A stretch of 7,371 nt of DNA, taken from Patescibacteria group bacterium. Lineage in GTDB: Bacteria; Patescibacteriota; JACMRA01. The position numbers and the translations under genes were made by a program. The stretch's first letter is position 1; every line of letters starts with the position of its first letter. The stretch covers positions 1 to 7,371 of the forward strand of contig JAOZKL010000041.1 of assembly GCA_029935375.1 (NCBI GenBank), given 5' to 3'. Positions 1-6,432 of the stretch are shown piece by piece. The notes below the pieces were generated by a model. That model had not been told where the DNA came from. It saw nothing but the letters and a program-made list of their open reading frames with translations, and ran no database searches.

Positions 1-2512
1 CACCTTCCAAGTCTACTCCTAATAGTGTTGCTCCGTCATAGAATTCTACTTTTGAAACATTGTCTGGAGAAATCGCAGAAACGGATATATCCACAGGATT
101 TGTATAAGCCATTCCAGAATCTTCTTCTGGAGTAATGATATCTGCTGTAATAATCCCCTCCCAAGCTAGACTAACTGATGCTAAGTACTCCCACTCGAAA
201 TACTCCAAAACAACTTCATGCTGACCCGCTGTCATAGTCTTTTGTAATGACGCATACTCTGGACTCATCATATAACTTGGCTTTTGCCATCTATCTATAA
301 CAAGCTCGCCATCTATATAAAGTTTGATACCATCATCATAATAACTTTCAAAAATATAATCGCCATTGCCAAAATCAAAGTAGCCAGTCCAGCGAACTGC
401 AACTTCGTAATTATCAATATAAGCAGGTTTTGGAGAACCCTCCCCCCAGTCAAAATCTATATCCCCAACATAACACTCTTGATAAGAAGACTCCCCTTCA
501 AACCCAACATAATTGTAATACTCAACCATCCAACCTTCTGAACAATTATCAAAGGTGATTTTTTTTATATCGCTACTAGTGTTTCCATTAACATCAGTAA
601 CTTCTAATTTTAAGAAATAGTCTCCATTTTGATACTCAGTTGTATCAAACTCAGATACAAAAACAGATTCTGCACCAGATCCACTTGAAACATCGCTCCA
701 AGTTTGTCCCTCATAATCTCTAATATCTAGATCCCAAGAAACCGTAGCGCCAGAGGCCTCTCCCGCAATTTCAATAGTTCTAGTAACCACATCATAATGC
801 CAAAAATCAAGACTTGCAATTGGATAATGACCATTAATCGTTTCGTTTAAAAGATTTTCTAGATTTGCTCTACCATACCCATAGATTTCATCAAACCCAG
901 ATTTGTCAAAGGTGATTTCAAGCTCTTCACCTACCTCATTACTTGTTTGCTCACTAGTGTTTCGTAGCATTTGACGGACATCGTTTGTAGTTAAGCTATT
1001 ATCTTTGGCCTTCAGCAATCCAACCATACCAGCGACAACAGGAGACGCCATACTGGTTCCACTCATATAAACATAGTTGCCATCATTTATACCGAGAGAG
1101 TATATCATACTACCAGGTGCAATAATGTCTGAACTTGGTCCATAGTTAGAAAAATAATAATCATCAAATGGATCAGGCGGTAAATAATCATCTGAATCAT
1201 CATCAGAAAAAGATGCATTTACAGAAATAACATTATCAAAAACTGATGGGTAATGCCCCCGCTCTGTAAAGTCTTTACTATCGTTTCCACTAGCTGCGAT
1301 TGCTATCTGAGAGGATTTTGAGGTATTTATAGCAGAATATAAAGCACTAGATGAAAAGTTTCCATCATTAGTGCCAACATAACCACCCCAACTCATATTA
1401 ACAACAGAAGCGCCTTTTATATAAGAATATAAAATACTATTACCAAGTGTTACATCACTACCAATCAAACCCCCGATGTCATACCCTATCTTAACAGCCA
1501 TAACTTTTGCACCATAAGCAACGCCAGAAATACCTTCAGAATTATTACCAACCCCTGCAGATATACCAGCAACATGAGTACCATGACCGTGGTAATCCAT
1601 AGGATCATTATCACTATCTGCAAAATCCCAACCGATAATATCATCAGTATAACCATTATTATCTTGATCTATACCATCTTCCAATAAAGTAAGCCCTCCG
1701 TTTAGAATATCTGCAAAATTCTTTTCTCCATCAGTGTTTATATCAAGACAGTTTGTTTCACAATATGTTAACACCTCTCTACTAGTTACTTCATCATCAG
1801 CATTAGCATCTAAGATAGCCTTTGCAGAAGCTGACATTTCCCCCTGATTAATCCACAGATTACCTTCAATATCTGGATGAGTGTAATCCAAGCCTGTGTC
1901 ATTAATTGCAATAGTAACTCCTTCTCCTCCATTGGTTGTGTCAACATCCCAAGCAGCTTGAGCTGAAATATCAGCACCTACCTCGTAGCCATTGCTGCCA
2001 GTATTATTCAAATGCCATTGAGTTGGGTATGAAGTATCATTAGGAATAAAGCTTAAAGTTTTTTTGTACTGAAAGTCAACAGATTCTACTCCAGATTGTT
2101 TTTCCAAATACTTTTTTGATGCCAACGTAAAATCACTATAATCGCCAAGCAGTTTTCTAAACTCTTTACTTTCCCTCAGCTCTATAGAAACAAAATTGTT
2201 TAAACTGTCACTGTCCTTAGTTAATCTGAGACTTGTTGTGTTCAAGAAATCTTTTTGAACCATTGCACTCTTTGGAATACTACTCCATATGCTGTTGGAT
2301 AAAGTTTTTGGAGAATTATTAGATAACTTTACACTCAACAAATTAGAAATCCTATCAAGAGATTGAACCTCCTGACTAGCAACTTCTACATCAGAATACT
2401 GTGATAAAGAAGTTTCTGATGAATTTGCATGTACAGCCAAACCGGTAACAGCTAATGCAAAAATAGATATGATAGATAAGCAAATGCTAAAATTCTTGTA
2501 AGTATTAGACAT
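1..2512 (-). CDS. Secreted subtilisin-family (S8) serine protease with PA14 domain; 3' end beyond window
   Basis: Residues 1-837 are visible and the frame runs off the left edge. An N-terminal signal peptide (hydrophobic core about residues 9-27, likely cut after VHA at 29) points to export. Residues about 30-155 look like an inhibitory propeptide. The S8 catalytic domain starts near 156 and carries all key residues: Asp205 (DTGLDYTHPD), His310 (HGTHVAG), oxyanion Asn410 (AASGND) and Ser487 (SGTSMASP). Between Asp and His lie two EF-hand-like loops (235-246 and 257-268) and the S8-type calcium motif DGIDQDNNGYTDD. After the protease come an Ig-like beta domain (about 560-655), a PA14 domain (about 658-785, with DDGIKLYIDG and VIDRW) and the start of another Ig-like domain (EFYDGATLLG). 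PA14 domains often bind carbohydrate, so an extracellular or surface-attached protease is inferred. The chosen ATG directly precedes the signal peptide. The substrate is unknown. Confidence 0.93.
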   Translation of the reverse strand, partial: MSNTYKNFSICLSIISIFALAVTGLAVHANSSETSLSQYSDVEVASQEVQSLDRISNLLSVKLSNNSPKTLSNSIWSSIPKSAMVQKDFLNTTSLRLTKDSDSLNNFVSIELRESKEFRKLLGDYSDFTLASKKYLEKQSGVESVDFQYKKTLSFIPNDTSYPTQWHLNNTGSNGYEVGADISAQAAWDVDTTNGGEGVTIAINDTGLDYTHPDIEGNLWINQGEMSASAKAILDANADDEVTSREVLTYCETNCLDINTDGEKNFADILNGGLTLLEDGIDQDNNGYTDDIIGWDFADSDNDPMDYHGHGTHVAGISAGVGNNSEGISGVAYGAKVMAVKIGYDIGGLIGSDVTLGNSILYSYIKGASVVNMSWGGYVGTNDGNFSSSALYSAINTSKSSQIAIAASGNDSKDFTERGHYPSVFDNVISVNASFSDDDSDDYLPPDPFDDYYFSNYGPSSDIIAPGSMIYSLGINDGNYVYMSGTSMASPVVAGMVGLLKAKDNSLTTNDVRQMLRNTSEQTSNEVGEELEITFDKSGFDEIYGYGRANLENLLNETINGHYPIASLDFWHYDVVTRTIEIAGEASGATVSWDLDIRDYEGQTWSDVSSGSGAESVFVSEFDTTEYQNGDYFLKLEVTDVNGNTSSDIKKITFDNCSEGWMVEYYNYVGFEGESSYQECYVGDIDFDWGEGSPKPAYIDNYEVAVRWTGYFDFGNGDYIFESYYDDGIKLYIDGELVIDRWQKPSYMMSPEYASLQKTMTAGQHEVVLEYFEWEYLASVSLAWEGIITADIITPEEDSGMAYTNPVDISVSAISPDNVSKVEFYDGATLLGVDLEG

Positions 2513-2526
2513 AATATATGTTTATA

Positions 2527-2555
2527 TTGTTACCAAAAATACAGGTTATTGTCAA
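2527..2555 (-). promoter_or_regulatory. Promoter of the S8 protease gene
   Basis: Read on the minus strand, a perfect -35 box TTGACA (2555-2550) is followed after 17 bp by TAACAA (2532-2527). The -10 is poor, but a TG sits one base upstream of it (TGGTAACAA), giving an extended -10. The expected start near 2520 leaves a leader of only about 8 nt before the ATG at 2512. A TATAAA at 2526-2521 is an alternative -10 with poor spacing. Confidence 0.5.
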
Positions 2556-2563
2556 GAGATAAC

Positions 2564-2581
2564 TGTAAAATACCTTTTACA
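2564..2581. promoter_or_regulatory. Inverted repeat between divergent promoters, candidate operator
   Basis: A perfect 7-bp inverted repeat, TGTAAAA-tacc-TTTTACA, lies in the 117-bp gap between the divergent S8 protease and cysteine-peptidase-like genes. Its right arm contains the -35 hexamer of the plus-strand promoter (2576-2581), and its left arm ends 9 bp from the minus-strand -35. A bound protein could therefore affect both promoters. No regulator gene is visible and no known operator consensus is claimed. Confidence 0.35.
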
Positions 2582-2604
2582 AGAGCAAAAAAGTAGAGTA
2601 TACT
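2576..2604 (+). promoter_or_regulatory. Promoter of the 545-aa cysteine-peptidase-like gene
   Basis: TTTACA (5 of 6 to the -35 consensus) at 2576-2581 and TATACT (5 of 6 to the -10 consensus) at 2599-2604 are separated by 17 bp. The predicted start near 2611 gives a 5' leader of about 19 nt that is A-rich and has no Shine-Dalgarno sequence. Confidence 0.6.
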
Positions 2605-2629
2605 CAATAGGCAAAGATAAAAAATAAAA

Positions 2630-4267
2630 ATGGAAAAACTGCCGATTAGAAATAGATCAGAACAAATATTGACCAATAAAAAAGGCGCTGTGATCGGCGG
2701 TAGCATAAACGAACGAGATATAGAATTTGATATATATCTAAAAGAACTACAAAATGAGAAGAAAACACAAAGTAGAACAAAACAAGATAATTGGAATATA
2801 CAAAAAGGTAAAAACGGAGAAGTGCTTGGAGGGATAAATAATGATGTGGCAGGAAAAGAGCGAGACTTTTATTACAAAGAATTAGAGACAAAGACTGCTA
2901 ATCCAGATATAAAGAGACTAAGACTAAAACAAAAACACAATCAAAAAACAAGCGCTCTAGAGACATCCCACAACTCAACCAATCAATCAGAAGAAGTAAA
3001 AGCAGCAAAACTAGAGACTAGGAATGAAAAGCAAATTGAAAAGGCTGATAAACTAATCCAAAATTCAAAGAAAATAGAAGTAAAAACAGCAAAAGAATCT
3101 GGGTTAAACAAAACTGGTTTCTGGGAAAGTATAAAAAATAGTGCAAAAGATTTTTTCAGTGAAGTTTTTGTCAAAACTATAGATACTGGAATAAAAGGAA
3201 TTAGTTTCTTAAAAAAACATAAAATGAAAGTAATAATGGGACTGCTGGTATTAAAAGCGATTCCAATGTTTAATGAAACTGTGAATGCAATAGGATTGGA
3301 TAGTTTTGATATTGGAGGTCTTGATACTTATACAAATCTTGGTTTTTCAGAAAATGATGTAGTAAACATAGAAAACACACCATTGAATATAGATCTTGAA
3401 CAAGCCACCGAAATATTACAACAAGTTGAAAATACATCAAATATAGAGCAAGTTTATACTCCACAGAATGATCCTGAGCAATTTATAAAATGGGCAGAGA
3501 AATCTGGCATTGAATTAACAAAAGATGATATGATAAACTCCAAAGGATTTATGCTAGAAGACAATGAATATATATCTCAAACTGCAGAAACTGGGAGAAT
3601 GAAATGGGGCGGTACTGTAGCATGTGGAATTACCAGTTTAATAGAAAGACTTGCTGATGTTGGAGCTGTTAATATAGATAATATGTCTAATGACGAAGTT
3701 CTCAATTCGATGTTTAGTGATCAAGGATTCTTGGAAGGTGGAAAGGCTGGATCAGAAACATTTATAGGAGGTAATGTCAAATTTGGAGGGATTGCGCAAG
3801 ATGTAATGGACTCAAATAATAACTACGTTTGGAGTAAAGGTGACCAACTAATGGATAGAATCGGAGTGCAGTACTCCAGCCCAGAGACAATTGGAGATAT
3901 AACAGATGCTCTGAAAGAAGGTCATGGAGGCATAGTCTCTTACGACGGGCATGTTGTAGAGTGGAATGGAATGATTCAAAATGATGGCAAATGGTATATG
4001 ATTATAGATAATTCGCAAGGCGATAATTATACACTAAACGGACATCTTGACTTTGATGGCAATGAGATGACAAAATTGAACGATGGAACACAGGTACACA
4101 CAGGGGAGAGGGTTTTTGTAGAGGTTAGAAGCTTGGATGGAAGTGCAATAGACAACAATACTGAACTAAAAGATATAGAAATATTTAGCAAAAAAGCTGA
4201 TGGCAAAGACGTGTTCCAACCAATGAATCAGGCTAGGGCAATTACTGGAATGAACGATAAAACATAG
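2630..4267 (+). CDS. Membrane-anchored protein with duplicated N-terminal motif and C39/papain-like cysteine peptidase-type domain
   Basis: I do not recognise this 545-residue protein as a named family. It has no signal peptide. Residues 17-41 and 61-86 are two copies of a motif, K-x-G-x-V-[IL]-GG followed by an ERD...KEL segment. Residues about 88-195 are rich in Lys, Glu, Gln and Asn, probably extended or coiled-coil. A short hydrophobic stretch (about 201-214, VIMGLLVLKAIPMF) after a basic KKHKMK may be one membrane span with the N-terminus inside. The C-terminal part (about 285-530) has a Cys in VACGITSLIERLADVG (Cys332), a His in GHVVEWNGM (His441) and an Asp in WYMIIDNSQGDN (Asp460). 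This order and spacing resemble the Cys-His-Asp arrangement of C39-like/papain-fold peptidases. Peptidase activity is inference, and the domain could instead be another papain-fold enzyme or inactive. It has its own promoter and diverges from the S8 protease. Confidence 0.75.
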   Translation: MEKLPIRNRSEQILTNKKGAVIGGSINERDIEFDIYLKELQNEKKTQSRTKQDNWNIQKGKNGEVLGGINNDVAGKERDFYYKELETKTANPDIKRLRLKQKHNQKTSALETSHNSTNQSEEVKAAKLETRNEKQIEKADKLIQNSKKIEVKTAKESGLNKTGFWESIKNSAKDFFSEVFVKTIDTGIKGISFLKKHKMKVIMGLLVLKAIPMFNETVNAIGLDSFDIGGLDTYTNLGFSENDVVNIENTPLNIDLEQATEILQQVENTSNIEQVYTPQNDPEQFIKWAEKSGIELTKDDMINSKGFMLEDNEYISQTAETGRMKWGGTVACGITSLIERLADVGAVNIDNMSNDEVLNSMFSDQGFLEGGKAGSETFIGGNVKFGGIAQDVMDSNNNYVWSKGDQLMDRIGVQYSSPETIGDITDALKEGHGGIVSYDGHVVEWNGMIQNDGKWYMIIDNSQGDNYTLNGHLDFDGNEMTKLNDGTQVHTGERVFVEVRSLDGSAIDNNTELKDIEIFSKKADGKDVFQPMNQARAITGMNDKT

Positions 4268-4271
4268 CCAC

Positions 4272-4295
4272 AAAAAAAGAGCCTAAAAGCCCTTT
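4272..4295 (-). terminator. Rho-independent terminator of the ribosomal protein operon
   Basis: On the minus strand AAAGGGC (4295-4289) pairs with GCTCTTT (4282-4276), seven base pairs including one G-U, around a 6-nt loop. Four further T residues follow to 4272. It lies 23 nt after the rplT stop. The plus strand forms the same stem 4 nt after the stop of the convergent 545-aa gene, but there the trailing T run is short, so it may act only weakly in that direction. Confidence 0.8.
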
Positions 4296-4318
4296 ATTGA
4301 AAAATGATTCTACAAATT

Positions 4319-4693
4319 TTATTTTTTTCGTTTCACAGCAAATTTCTTTGCAGCTACTTCAAGTTTTTTGAATGCTTCAATATCAACAATGGCCATTTGA
4401 GAAAGTGATTTTCTGTTTAGAACAATCTTAGCCTCTTTCAAACCATACATAAATGTACTGTAATTAAGCTCTGAACCAATTTGCTTCAACGCCCCATTGA
4501 TACGCACAATCCACAATCTTTTGAAATCTCTCTTTCTTAGACGGCGAGATTTGTATGCGTTACTCTCTGCTTTTAGCAACCTCTCTTTTGCCATCCTGAA
4601 CTTAGTTCCAGCATGTCCTTTGAAACCTTTAGCTCTTTTTAAAAGGTTTTTACGCCTCTTGTTTGCCATTACACTTCGTTTAACTCTAGTCAT
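4319..4693 (-). CDS. rplT: 50S ribosomal protein L20
   Basis: This 124-residue protein is a 23S rRNA-binding subunit needed early in large-subunit assembly. The family signature is intact: TRVKRSVMANKRRKN at the N-terminus, the basic helix RRLRKRDFKRLWIVRING (residues 50-67), then NYSTFMYGLKEAKIVLNRK in the globular domain. The length is a few residues over the usual 115-120 because of a basic tail ending KRKK. It is the last gene of the operon, starting 19 nt after rpmI. The rpmI-rplT pairing is the classical one, but infC, which usually precedes it, is absent. The start is preceded by A/T-rich sequence without a Shine-Dalgarno site. The identification is secure. Confidence 0.97.
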   Translation of the reverse strand: MTRVKRSVMANKRRKNLLKRAKGFKGHAGTKFRMAKERLLKAESNAYKSRRLRKRDFKRLWIVRINGALKQIGSELNYSTFMYGLKEAKIVLNRKSLSQMAIVDIEAFKKLEVAAKKFAVKRKK

Positions 4694-4712
4694 AATTTTA
4701 TTTTATAATCGT

Positions 4713-4916
4713 TTACATCACTTTCTTTAACTTATCATAAGTTTTGCTAAGCACTGTCTTGCGACGAGCACGAAGTTTTCGAGTTCTACTCTTTTTTATC
4801 ATACGATGTCCTTGATTGATACGAGCAATCATTAATTTACCGTTACCTCCGTTAGTCACCTTTATTCTTTTTTTGGTTCCTTTGTGAGTCTTTGTTCTCA
4901 TCTTCTTTAAAGTCAT
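4713..4916 (-). CDS. rpmI: 50S ribosomal protein L35
   Basis: This small, very basic large-subunit protein matches L35 through its N-terminal block RTKTHKGTKKRIKVTNGGNGK and an Arg/Lys-rich middle (RMIKKSRTRKLRARRKTVL). The frame encodes 67 residues. The family normally begins M-P-K-M-K-T-H-K-G, so the internal Met at residue 6 (ATG at 4901-4899), which gives 62 residues, is an equally plausible start. Neither has a properly spaced Shine-Dalgarno site. It lies 23 nt after rpmG and 19 nt before rplT, its usual partner. The C-terminus is shorter and more divergent than in model bacteria. Confidence 0.93.
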   Translation of the reverse strand: MTLKKMRTKTHKGTKKRIKVTNGGNGKLMIARINQGHRMIKKSRTRKLRARRKTVLSKTYDKLKKVM

Positions 4917-4939
4917 AAATCTGATTTTTATTTTCTTGT

Positions 4940-5137
4940 TTATTTGTACTTTGTTTCCTTATACAAAACATGTTTACGCAAAATTGGATTGTATTTCTTC
5001 AAAGTTAACTTTTTGTTTGTAGTGTTTTTACCAGTTCCCTTTGACTTACTCTTTACATAACGATGAATAACTTTTTTACCAGTTTTCTCGTCTACTTCTA
5101 CACTCATTAATAATATCTTTGTACTTTGCCAAGCCAT
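4940..5137 (-). CDS. rpmG: 50S ribosomal protein L33
   Basis: L33 is identified by its C-terminal block, KLTLKKYNPILRKHVLYKET, close to the zinc-free form of the family; the CxxC pairs of the zinc-binding form are absent. The first ATG (5137) is preferred, giving 65 residues, because KILLMSVE matches the first beta strand of L33. A start at the internal Met (5107) would delete that strand. Compared with the usual roughly 55 residues, the loop around VDEKTGKKVIHRYVKSKSKG is extended. The gene starts only 3 nt after the rpsB stop, implying tight translational coupling. Confidence 0.9.
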   Translation of the reverse strand: MAWQSTKILLMSVEVDEKTGKKVIHRYVKSKSKGTGKNTTNKKLTLKKYNPILRKHVLYKETKYK

Positions 5138-5140
5138 AAA

Positions 5141-5908
5141 CTATTTTTTTGATTCTTCTTTATTGGTTTTTTCATCTTTTTTGATCTCAACTGTAGAGGC
5201 CAAACCATTGTTATATGCAAGTATAAATCTATCAGCCAATATTTCTAATAGCTTTGAAGAGTTATTGTTGCACACCATTGTATATTCCAAATTCTTAGAC
5301 AGTGTCTGCGAACCAGTGTTTGTCAATGTAATCACAGGGATATTGTTAAGATCAGATTCTAATATTGCAACAGAGTTTGTACCCGCATCCAAAACTATTA
5401 CAGCACCTGGCCTGTTTGATTTTAGATAACGCAATCCTCCAAAAATTTCTTGCAATTTTTTTGTCTCTCTAGAAATTGATAATTTTTCATTTCTACTTAA
5501 TGTATCAAAGAATTTTTCATTTTCTACAATCTTTTCATTTTTCTCTAGTCGTTTAAGAGTTTTTTTGATTGTTGGCCAATTTGTTAAAGTTCCACCAAGC
5601 CATCGCTTGTTTACAAAAGGCATTCCCTTTGCCCCTAGCCTTTCAGCTAAAGTTTTTGCAAGTGCTGATGTGTGCTTACTTGTACCAACTACCAAAAGTT
5701 GTTTCTTTCTTCTACCTAGATTTTCTAAAAGTTGCTCAATACTTTCCAATGATTCTTGTATCGCTGTCAAATCGATCAAAGACAAACCCTGTTTTGCACC
5801 ATAAATACGGTCCTTTATTTTTGGATTCAACTTTGACTTTGAATTTCCACGATGAGACCCAACCTTGAAAAGGTCCATGAGGCTAACTTGTGCTTGCTTT
5901 GTACTCAT
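5141..5908 (-). CDS. rpsB: 30S ribosomal protein S2
   Basis: This small-subunit protein is 255 residues from the chosen ATG at 5908. The open frame extends to an ATG at 5953, but those extra 15 residues (MVPFGAFSNLLYIIN) do not resemble S2, whereas STKQAQVSLMDLFKVGSHRG aligns with the family N-terminus. The hallmark RWLGGTLTNW (about 102-111) is intact, as are GAKQGLSLIDL and the buried strand PGAVIVLDA (about 167-175). The usual HFGH near the N-terminus is SHRG here. The family's conserved DTN...IPGND stretch is replaced by TNTGSQ...CNNNSSK (about 196-219), so the 3' half is divergent. In many bacteria rpsB is followed by tsf; here rpmG follows after 3 nt. Confidence 0.95.
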   Translation of the reverse strand: MSTKQAQVSLMDLFKVGSHRGNSKSKLNPKIKDRIYGAKQGLSLIDLTAIQESLESIEQLLENLGRRKKQLLVVGTSKHTSALAKTLAERLGAKGMPFVNKRWLGGTLTNWPTIKKTLKRLEKNEKIVENEKFFDTLSRNEKLSISRETKKLQEIFGGLRYLKSNRPGAVIVLDAGTNSVAILESDLNNIPVITLTNTGSQTLSKNLEYTMVCNNNSSKLLEILADRFILAYNNGLASTVEIKKDEKTNKEESKK

Positions 5909-5935
5909 ATTAATAATATATAATAAATTAGAGAA

Positions 5936-5951
5936 GGCCCCAAACGGAACC
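5936..5951 (-). other. Possible stem-loop in the rplL-rpsB spacer
   Basis: In the 55-nt gap between rplL and rpsB, minus-strand GGTTCC (5951-5946) can pair with GGGGCC (5941-5936) around a GTTT loop. This gives six base pairs, two of them G-U. It is the only G+C-rich patch in an otherwise A/T-rich leader and is followed by TTCTCTAATTT rather than a proper T run. It could slow ribosomes or RNA polymerase, or be a processing site. It could also be chance. Confidence 0.25.
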
Positions 5952-5963
5952 ATCGATTAAAAA

Positions 5964-6347
5964 CTAAGCTAAAACTACAGTTGCACCAGCTTCTGAAAGA
6001 GTTTTCTTCATTTCTTCAGCTTCATCTTTTGCAACAGCTTGAGCTACAACGAACTCTTCACTTTCTACCTTTCCTTTTGCATCAGCAAGACCGATACCCA
6101 TGATAGTCTTTACAGCTTTAATAACTGAAATTTTCTTTGCAGCGTCAAAACCTGTGATTTTTACATCAAACTCTGATTTCTCTTCAGCAGCTCCAGCAGC
6201 TCCAGCTACAGGGGCAGCAGCCGCAGCAGCTACAGGGGCAGATGCGCTTACATCAAATGTTTCTTCGATAGCTTTTACCAATTCTGAAGCTTCGATTAGT
6301 GTTAGATCTTTTAAAGACTCTATAATTGTTTCTACTTTGCTAGCCAT
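5964..6347 (-). CDS. rplL: 50S ribosomal protein L7/L12
   Basis: L7/L12 forms the flexible stalk that recruits translation GTPases such as EF-Tu and EF-G. It is bound to the ribosome as dimers on L10. The 127 residues show the standard plan: an N-terminal dimerisation helix region (1-33, SLKDLTLIEASELVKAIEE), an Ala/Pro/Gly hinge (about 34-56) and the C-terminal factor-binding domain beginning EFDVKITGFDAAKKISVIK, with GIGLADAKGKVE in the conserved position. The length is typical. The hinge DNA contains two copies of a 15-mer (CAGCTACAGGGGCAG on the plus strand, at 6203-6217 and 6227-6241), a likely source of hinge-length variation. The gene follows rplJ after 85 nt and has an A/T-only stretch before its ATG. 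Confidence 0.98.
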   Translation of the reverse strand: MASKVETIIESLKDLTLIEASELVKAIEETFDVSASAPVAAAAAAPVAGAAGAAEEKSEFDVKITGFDAAKKISVIKAVKTIMGIGLADAKGKVESEEFVVAQAVAKDEAEEMKKTLSEAGATVVLA

Positions 6348-6432
6348 ATAAATATAATAATTAAATAATTTTAGTTTCTTTTTATTCTAAGGATTAACCT
6401 AAAGCAAAAAAGTAAGCTTGTCAAGTGATTCC

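Noticed and set aside
284..541. Plus-strand open frame inside the S8 protease gene
   Set aside because: It is antisense to the PA14 region of a well-supported protein, and its translation has no family features.
5909..5953. Longer S2 start at 5953
   Set aside because: The 15 extra residues do not match the S2 N-terminus and would overlap the stem-loop in the rplL-rpsB spacer. The ATG at 5908 aligns with the family.
6396..6424. Internal promoter before rplL (TTGACA at 6424-6419, 17 bp, TAGGTT)
   Set aside because: The -35 is perfect, but the -10 matches only three consensus positions and the -35 sits just after the rplJ stop. It is too weak to call without transcript data.
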